From positions 195,992,664 to 196,056,663 of the forward strand of contig NC_133121.1 in the NCBI RefSeq assembly GCF_033568475.1: a DNA stretch of 64,000 bases. Direction: 5' to 3'. Both the position numbers and the translations under genes were made by a program. Under the pieces are notes generated by a model. That model did no database searches and was not told where the DNA came from. It worked only from the letters and a program-made list of their open reading frames with translations. Positions 44,907 through 56,500 of this stretch are shown here, one piece after another. Position 1 is the first letter of the stretch. Each line of letters begins with the position of its first letter. Source of the DNA: Henckelia pumila. Lineage: Eukaryota; Streptophyta; Magnoliopsida; Lamiales; Gesneriaceae.

Positions 44907-46698
44907 GTGCCTAGCAGAACACATCTCTATGGAGCTAGAAGAAATACTAAGTGCGGAATTATGGAGGAGATGGACATAATAAAATGACATGCAAAGAAAT
45001 AAGAGAGAGTGTGAATGAGACTACAACACAACAAAGCCAATCAAGAGCAACAATTGCTTCTAAAACATTGTAAAGGAAAAAAAACTTAAGGTAACTAAGT
45101 TCTATATATCTATAACTCATGAATTTATTATATTACCATATTTCTACTATTATTATTATAAATTTTATTTAGTGGAATATAGGTGAGAAGGTCAGCCTCA
45201 CATGATGGTGTGAAAATTGGAGGACAAGGCACGTCGAGCACCATAAATGCAAGTTAATTGCATAGTTAGTCAATTTCTACCATAACCTAATGTTTTTGCA
45301 CACACGGTCATTGGTTTATTCATATTTACCATATCATACAATTTCACACATTGTCAATGATTTAAATTTAATGTATATAATTTCTTTTTGCAGCTTATGG
45401 AAAATCCTTTACTCGTGAAGAGAGAGAAAGGGGGGGGGGGGGGGTTGTGCTTTGTCACAGTTTCCAAACTAATAGCATAAATAGAAAGGAAGTAGAGTCA
45501 TTCAAATCCAGTCCAAGAAAAAGCAAGGGATATTCCAATACTAAGAAATAGTACAAGATCAACTTCACAAGATGCGATGAATAGCTGAAATTTGGTTTAG
45601 CATACATTTTTTCTTATTGATTGGACATGCAAATTTCTGGCATAACATAATGTCTTTGCACATGTGGCTACTTTTGGATTAACTATGGTATTGGATTGTC
45701 ATATGTGACTATATTTGGATTATTTTTGTATTTCAATTTTGGTGTAAGATACTTGTCATTGATGTATGCTTCGATATGAATTAGTACTGTTTCAACATGG
45801 ATGTTATTGTTGCTGTATTTTTTTTCAGTTTTTATTGTTGGCATGGATGTGTATTGTTGCTTCGATATGAATTAGTATTTTTCATTTTTATTTTTTGATA
45901 CATGGAAGTAATCAGAGTAAGAAAAAAGAGGGCTGGAATTTTAGTCAGTAGGCATAATGAAATTTTGTAGCAAGATCAATAGCAAGATGGTTTTCCTCAT
46001 TTTGAGAATAGTGGTATGTATTTTTGAGCTAAAAGCTGGAGGGCAGTGTCATCCTAAAAAACATAGCAAGATCAATAGCAAGATGATTTTTCTCATTTTG
46101 TGAAATGGAGGGGGGAGACTTCTCAAATCAATCATTAAAGCTAATGAAAGTTGTTGGCATAAAAACAGGAGACATGGAGTTAACCTTCTACTGGATCTTT
46201 ACCAAAATTAAAAATCATAGTGTTATGTTTAAAAAATTATTAATTCGCAAAAAAACACTAAAGGGTATAAATAAGAACCCTTTCGAAATACTTATCCAAA
46301 CGAAAAAATATTAGAACTTCAATGACACTAACCGACTCAAATCAACATCTACTAATGCCAACTAAACAAATTAAAATTAAGACAAATCCATCACTATTGT
46401 AAATAAACTCCATCATCCAACAAAAGAAACTAGTACTTTCATGAAAATAATTGCATAGCAAAAAAAAAAAAACTAGTGCTTTCAATTAAATACATTCATC
46501 CAACTAAAACTAGTCTACTAATCATTAACATGAAGAAAACCCATTTTTTCATCTCTTCATAAATCTCAGATATCTTTAACCCATTATTCTGATACTCCTT
46601 AGCTAAATGTAGCTAAGCATCTATTAACTTTGCTAGTTCTTTGCTTTTATTTAGTTTTTGACTGGAACTTGAAGTAGCAGCTAAGGTTGACCCCATTG
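44907..46698. other. 3' region after the MULE transposase; no clear gene
   Basis: About 1.8 kb of AT-rich sequence. It contains a G-rich homopolymer (about 16 G, 45430-45446), a possible splice acceptor TTTTTGCAG at 45393, and repeated motifs (GCAAGATCAATAGCAAGATG near 45962 and 46066; TTCGATATGAATTAGTA near 45771 and 45860). I could not find the right terminal inverted repeat of the MULE here. Confidence 0.4.
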
Positions 46699-46738
46699 AG
46701 CTCGAACTTTTTTGGCTTGTAGGGGTGAATGAAGAGTG

Positions 46739-46898
46739 TTATTTCTCTTTATAAGCATTAAAAGCTCTCACTGCTTCCTCCTTGGTCTGATGCGATTTGT
46801 GGGAAGCATCGCCATATCTATTAACTTGTAAAAGAGTTTCTTCCCAAGTGTCATAAACACCAGAGTTCCGTCCAACAAAAACAACATATGTCTTTCGC
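46739..46898 (-). pseudogene. RNase H1-type hybrid-binding (viroplasmin-like) domain exon
   Basis: The minus strand reads RKTYVVFVGRNSGVYDTWEE, then TLLQVNRYGDASHKSHQ and TKEEAVRAFNAYKEK, then a stop. This is the small domain shared by the N-terminus of eukaryotic RNase H1 and the caulimovirus inclusion-body protein (Cauli_VI family), which binds RNA:DNA hybrids. No RNase H catalytic part follows; beyond the stop an open Ser-rich segment (QKSSSSMGSTLAATSSSSQK) continues to about 46640. Many plant genomes carry such lone domains near transposons. It could be a captured exon or a remnant of a host-like gene; origin is not decided here. Confidence 0.6.
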
Positions 46899-46964
46899 TG
46901 TACAATAAGACATTCAACACATTAATCATAATTATATAACATAGATTGCATATTTCGACCTTCA

Positions 46965-47290
46965 AACTGAAATGAAATCAAATTACTCACCATTTTACCA
47001 CTAAAGTCAAGTTAGAGTATCAACCTCTTCTAATTGATATAAAGGTAAAAATTTCAACGTTAGAGATCATTAACATAATCTGATGTGGATTAGCATAGCC
47101 ACATTTGTCTTAATTTCAAAACAAACTAAAATTTTTTTTATCAGAAACTATAAATATATAAATCTTAAAAAATGATTCAACTGTAAATATTTACTCACAA
47201 AAGCTCAATGAGTGTTATCTTGTATACATAAAAGCACATCGAGAATGGGGCAGATCTCTTGAAAATTTTTGAGAAATCACACACGTACTT
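46965..47290. other. AT-rich stretch without recognised content
   Basis: Between the hybrid-binding domain exon and the palindromic structure I see no gene, repeat family or clear element end. Confidence 0.4.
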
Positions 47291-48809
47291 TGATTAGTGC
47301 AATTTATTGCACTTCTATTGCATATATTTAAATTGGATTTTTGTTGCTTCTTGAGCGGTATTATGTGTTTTATGTTGTTTTTGTCGTTTTTAGGAGGCAG
47401 GGAAATTATGAGGTGTTTATGGAGCATAAAAGTACCAAAAATGGTGGTGGAAAGTGCAACAAAGGAGAAAAAGAATCTGGAGAAAAACCCAGGCAGAACT
47501 TCCGGTGCACCCACGCAGAAAAGAGGCGCCCCGAGCCATTCCTCGATCACTCCAAACTGGCAGAGAGACCTGTGCACCCACGCAATATCTCGTGCCCCTG
47601 CACTTCTCTTTCTCTTGACACCGTGAAACAAAATAGAGATTAAGGTGCACCCACGCAATACATCAGCGCCCCAGCGCCTTTTCTATCTCATTTTACGCGC
47701 AAATATCTGGGAGACCTGTGCACCTACGCAATTTTCATAGCGTCGCAATGCTACATGGAGTGCAGAATTTTTGGAAAGTTGGACTCTTGATTTTAAAAAT
47801 ATTTATTCACCTATTTTGGTGGAGATGAACGCACACAACGGGAGAAAAGGAGAGGAGTCTCACAGCATACAAGGGATAATTAGCGGCACAGCCAAGAACA
47901 CCAAAACAACAAAACCACACACAACTATGCATTCAAGGAGGCTTGAGACACGGATTTGAGATGTGGGAGCGAACAAATAGGGATAATCGAATCACAAGAC
48001 AGAGGACATTCATCTGGGAACGGAAAATCAAGTCTACTCTATTATTTTTATTATCTTATTTGATTTATGATGAGATTTTTGGATATGTCTATGTGTTTGA
48101 TTATTTCATTATAAACTTATTAGTTGTTTCTAGAGATTGACGGATCTTGATTTGAGTTTCATGTTTTGACTATTATTTTGCCTACTATTATTTTTTCTTA
48201 ACAATTTATTTGTGTATTTCTGATTTGATTGTCTTATAATTACTTGATCACTAATTGAAGTGTTATATTTATTTGAAATCTGGCACTCGGAAGAGGAAAT
48301 TTTGAATAGGATCATAGAAATACACAAGCTAGGATTTTTGTAGAGTTCGAGAGGCCTACAATTTCCTTTGAGGTCATTGAAAGAGAACCATAAAAATTGA
48401 TTAAATGATTTTTATGTTTGATTTCTGACAGGATATCGAAATTGACATCGGAATAATAAATTTACTCGGCACTCGGGAGAGGCAGTAAATAACACTTAAG
48501 GGTTCTTGGCCTATTAATTGGAATAAGTGATATTATCAACTGATATGATTTACATGAATAAAAATTGAGTGATATCTTGTATTTAGAAACCATCTCAGAT
48601 CGTGTACCCAAAGTCGTCCTTGAAATTCTGGTTTATTAATTTTAATTTATTTTATTGAATTACAAACTTTGATTTCTAAATTAAGTTGAGATTATTTTAA
48701 TTACAAGATTTGGTGTGAATATAAATTTTCAATTTTAGTGGGAACGATACTCTAATCATCATATATTAAAACTTGATATCATGCGCTTGCGAGCGAAATT
48801 CACGCAACA
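47291..48809 (+). repeat. Structure I left LTR
   Basis: Begins TGATTAGTGCAATTTATTGC and ends CGAAATTCACGCAACA. The part from about 48195 aligns inversely with 49551-50156. Its U3-like part contains GC-rich runs (GTGCACCCACGC repeated near 47508, 47571, 47644) common in Athila-like LTRs. Confidence 0.65.
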
Positions 48810-49550
48810 AGTTGATGCAAAAATCTTAATATTTTGAAAGTGCAGACATAGTCGGGCTGAGGACTATAAACTAAGCGCTGCTTGGGAAGCAACCCAAAAT
48901 TTTCTAGTTTTATATATTTGATTTGATTTTTATGTATTTGCGTCTTAAATTTTTGTCCCTTTCCAAATCTTTTTAGGATGTGTGGAGATGAAGTTTGGGG
49001 GTGTTACCCCTACTGTACCCCTAATGCGCTGCAAATGACGATGATCACTGACGGTCGTTGCCACAAGTATGTGCATTCCTCTGTTTTTTTATTGGTTTAT
49101 TCTAAATTGGGGACAATGCACGTATTTGTGGCGACGACCTTCAGTGATCATCGTACTTTTCATCGTCATTTGCAGCGCATTAGGGGTATAGTAGGGGTAA
49201 CACCCCCAAAATTCATCTCCACATATCCTAAAAAAAAATTGGAAATGGAAAAAAATTTAAGACCCAAATACATAAAAATCAAATTAAATAAATAAAACTA
49301 TAAAATCTTCTGTTGCCTCCCAAACAACGCTTAGTTTATAGTACTCAGCCCGAGTATGTCTGCACTTTCAAAATATTTAGATCTTTGCATCAGCTACAGA
49401 TATAGAGAAAACAAAATAAATTAATCCAAAAATTAATAGTAATAATAAATAGACAATAAAAAAATAATTCTAAATCAAAATCAAGATCACTTGGTAACAG
49501 TTTTAGTGCACAATAAATTAAATCAATCCCCGGAAATGGTGCCAAAAACT
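48810..49550. repeat. Palindromic core of structure I
   Basis: The left arm (48836-49066) matches the reverse complement of the right arm (about 49118-49382) at roughly 90% by eye; the loop is about 50 bp around TTTTTTTATTGG. The right arm has an extra about 160 bp (49390-49550) including the PBS, absent on the left, where the LTR end runs straight into GTTGATGCAAAAATC. Confidence 0.8.
49528..49544 (-). other. Primer binding site in structure I (tRNA-Asp-like)
   Basis: Reverse complement TGGCACCATTTCCGGGG, a diverged form of the Athila tRNA-Asp PBS, 6 bp from the right LTR at 49551. Confidence 0.7.
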
Positions 49551-50156
49551 TGTTGTGTGAATTTCGCTCGCAAGCGCACGATCTCAAATTTTAATATATG
49601 ATGAGTAGAGTATCGTTCTCACGAGAATTGAAAATTTATATTCACACCAAATCCTATAATTAAAATAATCTCAACTTTATTTATAAAATCAAAGTTTGTA
49701 ATTCAATAAAATAAAATAAATTAAATAAATCATAATTTCAAGGACGGCTTAGGGAACACGATCTGAGACGGATTGTAGATACAAGATATCACTCAATTTT
49801 CATTCATGTAAATCATATCAGTTGATAATATCACTTATTCCAATTTATAGGCCAAGAACCTTTAAGTGTTATTTATTGCCTCTCCTGAGTGCTGAGTAAA
49901 TTTATTATTCTGATGTCAATTTCGATATCCCTATCCGAAATCAAACATAAAAATAATTAATCAAGTTTTATGGTTCTCTTTCAATGACCTCAAAAGAAAT
50001 TGTAGCCTCTCGAACTCTACAAAAATCCCAAGTTGTGTTTTCCTATGATCCTATTCAACATTGTCTCTCCCGAATGCCAGATTTCAAATAAATATAACAC
50101 TTCAATTAGTGATCAAGTAATTTAAAGGCAATCAAATCATAAATACACAAATAAAT
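49551..50156 (-). repeat. Structure I right LTR, truncated by element J
   Basis: Starts TGTTGTGTGAATTTCGC; inverse of about 48195-48809. It ends abruptly at about 50156, where the LTR of element J begins. The missing distal part may lie beyond the window if J is a simple insertion. Confidence 0.75.
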
Positions 50157-51291
50157 TTTAGCACCGGTATTTTTCATACGTAAATTCGCATGCATAATTA
50201 GAAAAATAATTATTTAAAAATTTAGAATTTGGGTTAAATGATATTTATGTGATCTTATGTGAATTATGTGCATAGTTTAAAATTATTTCAGCATTTAACC
50301 CGCAGTTATGAAAATTTTAGATTTTTGAGGAAATAACTTATTTTATCGCGTAGACGGGACCATGGACGAACGAGATGTTGGATTTTTATCCAAAATATTT
50401 TATGAGATTTTTATAGACCTTAAAATATTATTTTAAGGCATTATTTCATGAAAATTTTAATATTTATAATTATATATATAGTATTCCATTTTCCTCTAAA
50501 ATAAGCCATTTTATTGACTTTTAAGGGCTTTTAAAAATCCATTAAATCAATATTTCGAGATTTACATCTTACCATCAGATTTATATGGTATTTATGAGTT
50601 TTAAATTGTATTTTTATGGTATGCTAATTAAATTAATTAATTAGTATTATTCTAATTAACTTCTACCCTAAATCCATCCCTAATCCCACGTTTCATTCCC
50701 TTAGCCGCCTCTCCCATCTCTCCTTCATCATCTTCATCGTTTTCCATAAAAAAAACAGCCTCCATAGCCGTGAGTTGGAGATTTTTAAATCGGTTTGGTG
50801 ATCCGTTCGTTCCGGAGCGTCGTTCACGCGTCGTAGGCTTTAGTTTTGTTTAAATCTTCAACAAAGGCATGTTGAATTCTCTTCTTTAACACCATATAAG
50901 CTATATAATTGTCTATGCATCAGAAACTTTTTATCTAGCATGTTACATCACGAAATTTTATGAAGTTCTTGCATATTTTCCTTGGATGCTCACGGTTTGC
51001 ATGTTTCCTTGCATGAACCTCACATTTTCTAACATGGTGAGGATCTGGGCTGCTGGCTCGAAGTTAAAGGGGTGTCTTAGGGTCCCTAGGGTCGAGCCTG
51101 GTTAGGGTTTGGGGTTGGAAAGGGCTGGAACCGAAGCCATATCTTCTGATGCGCAGCAGATCACGCAGGCTGAGCGAGGTTGGGAGATTGGCTCGTTCTC
51201 GGTCCACATGACGTGTTTTAGGATCATTCTAGTTGGGTTAGAACCCCAAGACCTTGTTAAAGGCATTCCAGGTGTTTATCCGGCCGTTATT
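50157..51291 (+). repeat. Element J 5' LTR, first part
   Basis: Aligns with the reverse complement of the outer end of the element D LTRs (shared blocks GGGTTAAATGA, GCATTTAACCCG, GTAGACGGGACC). Interrupted by element C at TTATT (51287-51291). Confidence 0.85.
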
Positions 51292-53470
51292 TGTGATGAC
51301 CCGAGTTCTAATCTCTCATTAATCTCATTAATCATTATTAAACCATGTTAGACAATAATCAAAGTCTAAACAAAAAGAATAATAAAATAAAAAAAAAAAA
51401 AATTTTAAATAAGTAGCACTGCGCACGCGCGGGCATCACCCTCGCGCGCGCGCCGACCAATGGGATCGAGGTCCCCTGGCTTGGCTCGCGCGCGCGCGAG
51501 CAGGAGCTCGCCCGTGCGCCAGCCAAATCAACAGAAAAAAATAATGGCTCAGCTGCTGTCAAAAACGAGATCATGCCTATGATTGATTCAAGATCATGTC
51601 CTACCAAAGTCTAGACATGATGAAATCAAGTATAACAACTACCCTGCATTCTAACATGCTTTTAATGCTAGGAATAAACCATTCCAAGGCTTTACAACAT
51701 AATCATAATTCTCATAACATGCAATAACATTGTCATATATCCAGATCAAGACACCTTATGTTGATTCAAGGATTTACAACATATTTCCAATCCTATAAAC
51801 ATCAACAAAACCACAATTCAATCATCTACAAGTCTTGGTACAAGTATCCTTAAACATGATCATGATTAAGACTCATTAAACCTCATGACAGCACACATAA
51901 CTCCTAACTCGGATCCTCACGCTATATCGATTTCATCCCTTGTTCTTTAAGTCCGCCTTTGCCCGGTTCCACTTCCTCCTATTGCAATGACACATACAAC
52001 AAAACAATAGCCGGATAACTCCGGTGAGAAATAGATTTCCCAGTAAAAGCAACTAAACATGCATAATCAATATCACAATCATGATATAGAAATAAATACA
52101 ATGCATGCTTTCAAAACAAGGTTCTTTTCATCATTCATCAACTGGGATCCCGAGAAGAAGATATCATAGCTAATCCACCGACACACCCTATCGAGGTGGG
52201 GCTACTATCTTGCTCCTCTAGACATTGAAGCCATTATATATGCAGCTCAGACGCTAGGCTCAAACAACCACCCAGGCCATACATATACAATCCCTCAAAT
52301 CGTCTATTCGAACGTGTCCGTTCATTTCAAACTCAAGGGAATAAGTCATCAAGATGAATGCAACATGTAACATAATCAGGGCATTCATTATATCAAGAAC
52401 TTATTCAAGTAATCAAAAGAAAGCACATAAGAGCACTTAAACAAACAAGTATGTGAATTGAGGGAACTCGATACAAACCATCTCGAGTTATAATCCCAAT
52501 CAAATTGTAGTCCACTTTTACCTTTCAAATGTAATGTCTAGGAGGTCTTCAAACTTGTCAAAAGCTGTACAATATCAAGCACCAAGCACAACTCAAAATC
52601 TTCTCAAGATCAACCCCAAACTTCAACAAGAATGCCAAAGGAAACTCTACCAACCTTGTGCTATCGTCTATCGGTTTCGAAGTCAAGATTAATCAATTGA
52701 AATGTCCTGTTCAAGCACTGAAACAACAACATAACAAGCAAAGAATCATCAGCTAAGAGCTCATCCACTTCTAAGCTGAAGAATGATATCAAATCACTCC
52801 AATTCAAAAGTTTGACGGCATTTCGGTATAACTCGGCGATTCCCGCAAATCTCTATATCATTTCTAACATTCATATCAATTGTTCAACCTCTAAACTAAA
52901 ATATCAGCAGGTGTATAGAGTGAATCAAAGCTGGTAAATCATAAGAACAAGAGATACAACTCAATCTTCAATCAAACTTCAAGATTAACAAAGCTAGAAG
53001 CTCAACAATACCAAATCAAATCCAACATCTGATATCTGCCATTTTCGAAATCTCAAACCTTGATGAACAAAGAAGATACTTACATCAAATCGAAGGTCTT
53101 GGCGAGAGGATTCCAGAACATCTTTCGGAATCGAATTCGGATAATCGTAGCTCAAGATATGAAGATTTGAAGATGAGTGAAAGCTTGGAAATTCTCCGGA
53201 AACTTGCTCTCGGTTTCTTGGCTTGGAAATCTGATGAAATGTGTTGATTGACACGTTCACATGCTGATACATCACTCCAATTCTGATAAGTTTAGTCATT
53301 ATTGCACTTTAGTCCCTCAAGAGTCCAATAATTGCAATTCAGTCCTCAATTACTCAATTCATTCAATTTCAATCCTAATCAATTTAAGAATATTAGAATT
53401 TAAATCAAAACTCCAAATATTCCCAAATTAATTATTCTCGGATTAAAATTAAATATTTTTGGGCGTTACA
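51292..53470 (-). repeat. Element C 3' LTR (left copy)
   Basis: Starts TGTGATGACCCGAGTTC and ends GGGCGTTACA. Carries an alternating CG-rich block (51420-51520, with CGCGCGCGCG runs on both sides of a spacer) able to fold into a strong hairpin, and the motif AGCCGGATAACTCCGGTGAG also present in the LTRs of element B. Confidence 0.95.
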
Positions 53471-53490
53471 GTTCTCCCCCACTAAGACTC
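53471..53490 (-). other. Element C polypurine tract
   Basis: Reverse complement AGTGGGGGAGAAC directly inside the 3' LTR. Confidence 0.85.
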
Positions 53491-53567
53491 GATTTCGTCC
53501 TCGAAATCTTAGTAATAACAACCAATCAAATCAAATATCAGATACAAAAAACTAAAGGAGACTCACA

Positions 53568-56500
53568 TCAATGAAATAACTCTGGAAATCGTTGTCTCAT
53601 ATCTGATTTAGTCTCCCAAGTCGCTTCTGCAATACCATGACGACTCCACTGAACTTTCACAAGTGGAATAGTCTTCGTTCGTAGTTGCTTCTCTTTACGA
53701 TCAAGAATCTGAATCGGCTTTTCAAAATAACTCAAAGTCTCGTCAAGTTCAGCTTCATCAGATTGAAGTACATGAGATTCATCAGAAAGATACTTTCGAA
53801 GCATTGATACATGAAAGACATCATGTATTCCAGATAACGCCGGAGGAAGAGCTAATCGATAGGCGAGATTGCCTATTTTCTCCAAAATCTCATAAGGACC
53901 AATATATCGTGGAGACAACTTCCCTCGCTTGCCAAATCTGACAGTGCCTCTGAACGGAGAAATCTTCAAAAATACACGATCCCCCTGTTCAAAAGACAAA
54001 GGTCGACGTCGAATGTTAGCATATTTCGCTTGTCTATCTTGAGCTGTCTTCATTCTTGTCTGAATAAGCTTCACTTGATCAGTCAGATCACGTATCATAT
54101 CAGGGCCAGTGTCAGGTACTTCTGAAATATCATCCCAGTACAAAGGAGATCGACATTTTCTTCCGTATAAAGCTTCAAATGGAGCCATTCCAATACTCGA
54201 TTGGTAGCTGTTGTTGTACGAGAATTCACAAAGAGGTAGTGATTCTTGCCAACTAGTGCCAAAATCAAGCACTACAGCTCTCAACATGTCCTCCAATGTC
54301 TGAATGGTACGCTCAGACTGTCCGTCAGTCTGTGGATGATAAGCTGTGCTCAAACGAAGCTGAGTACCCAAAGCACTCTGTAAGCTATGCCAGAAGTGAG
54401 ATGTAAATCGAGGATCACGATCTGATACAATAGACTTCGGCACACCATGTAATCTGACAACTTCACGGACATAAATCTCTGCCATCTGATCATGTCTGTA
54501 CGTCATACGATAAGGTATAAAACTCGCAGACTTCGTCAATCTATCGATAATCACCCAGATAGCATCATAACCTCTAGAAGATCGAGGTAATCTCGTCACG
54601 AAATCCATGGAAATATGATCTCATTTCCATTCTGGCACGGATAAACTCTTAAGTAAACTAGGCGGTTTCTTCCTTTCAGCCTTCACCTGTTGGCAGTTCA
54701 AACATCGAGACACAAACTCAGTGATATCAGACTTCATTGGCTTCCACCAGTATCGAGTCTTCAGATCATTATACATCTTCCTACCTCCAGGATGAATACT
54801 ATAACGACTACAATGCGCCTCTGTCAGTAGTTGTTGTCGCACATCAGAAATATCAGGCAATACAAGGCGATTGTGAACATAAAGAAGATCATCTCGAACC
54901 CGGTATTCAGATACATGCCCTGATCTGACTTTCTCAATCGAATTCTGTATATTCTGATCAAGTTTCTGAGCATCTCGAATTCTTACCAATAAAGCTGGTT
55001 CAGCTTGCATTTGATAGAGTCGAAGAGGTTGATAATTCGTATCAAATACTAACCCAGACAGACAACAGTCTTCAATCAAATTTGATACACCCATCGTCGA
55101 TAAGGACAAAGAACATACCTTTCGACTGAGTGCATCTGCTGCCGCATTCGATTTCCCTGGATAGTACTTAATCTCACAATCAAAGTCTTTAAGCAAATCA
55201 AGCCACCTCCGCTGTCTCATATTCAATTCTGACTGTGAAAATAGATACTTCAGACTCTTGTGATCAGAATAAATCTCAAACTGCTCCCCGTACAGATAAT
55301 GTCGCCAAATCTTCAAAGCAAATACAATGGCGGCCAATTCAAGATCATGAATCGGATATCTGGTTTCATGAGGCTTCAACTGTCTTGAGGCATAAGCAAT
55401 CACATGTCCTCGCTGCATCAAAACACACCCTAATCCTTGATGAGATGCATCACAGTAAACAGTGAAACCACCAGTACCTGAAGGAATTGTCAAGACTGGT
55501 GCACTGGTCAGTCGTGTCTTCAACTCAAGAAAACTAGATTCACAAGCTTCAGACCAGATAAAAGGAGAATTTTTCTGAGTTAACTGAGTAATTGGCTTCG
55601 AAATACTGGAAAAATCCTTGATAAATCGACGATAATACCCAGCCAATCCCATAAAACTCCGGATCTCAGGAACAGATGTCGGTCTAGCCCAATCGATCAC
55701 TGCTTCAACTTTACTTGGATCCACAGAAATACCATTTCCAGATATAATATGTCCAAGAAAGACAACCTGTTTCAGCCAAAACTCACATTTCGAAAGTTTA
55801 GCATACAATTTCTCGGCTCGTAAGGTTTTCAAAACTGTTCTCAGATGTTCAGCATGATCAATCAGATTCTTGGAATAGATCAGAATATCATCAATAAATA
55901 TAATCACGAAATCATCGAGATACTTCTGAAACACACGGTTCATCAAAGCCATGAATACAGCTGGAGCATTCGTCAAACCAAACGGCATAACTATAAACTC
56001 ATAATGGCCATACCTGGTTCTGAACGCAGTCTTAGGAATATCAGAATCCCTAACTCTCAGCTGATGGTATCCAGATCTCAGATCGATCTTGGAATACACC
56101 GAAGAACCCTGCAACTGATCAAACAAATCATCAATACGAGGCAAAGGGTATTTGTTCTTTACCGTAGCCTTGTTCAGTTGCCGGTAATCAATACACAATC
56201 TCATTGAACCGTCTTTCTTTCTAACAAACAGTACTGGAGCTCCCCAAGGAGAAACACTGGGTCGAATGTATCCCTTGGCCAGTAAATCTTCTAACTGTTC
56301 CTTCAATTCTTTTAGTTCAACTGGTGCCATTCGATAAGGTGCTTTCGAAATCGGTGCAGTTCCAGGCATCAGTTCAATGTTGAAGTCAATCTCACGATAC
56401 GGAGGTAATCCTGGAATCTCATCCGGAAAGACGTCCGCAAATTCACTAACCACTGGCAAATCAGCCAGGTTCAGGCTAGGTTTCAACAAATCCACTGCAT

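Larger units (their letters stand above)
47291..50156. mobile_element. Structure I: two Athila-like LTRs in inverted orientation around a palindrome
   Basis: A plus-oriented LTR (47291-48809) and a minus-oriented LTR (49551-50156, truncated) face each other. Between them the post-pol region of an Athila-like element (CGCTGCTTGGGAAGCAACCCA and TTTGGGGGTGTTACCCC) occurs in both orientations, centred near 49092. The right arm retains a PBS; the left arm has lost it by deletion. There is no coding capacity. This is not the geometry of a normal LTR element, where LTRs are direct repeats. Confidence 0.75.

Noticed and set aside
46105..46314. Plus-strand 69-codon open frame after the MULE
   Set aside because: No recognisable domain, AT-rich, no flanking splice or promoter evidence.
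47215..47658. Overlapping open frames on both strands around 47215-47660
   Set aside because: They lie in the U3-like part of the structure I left LTR and show no domain.
52994..53299. A 101-codon open frame in both LTRs of element C (also 60306-60611)
   Set aside because: LTR sequence duplicated by transposition; no recognisable protein.
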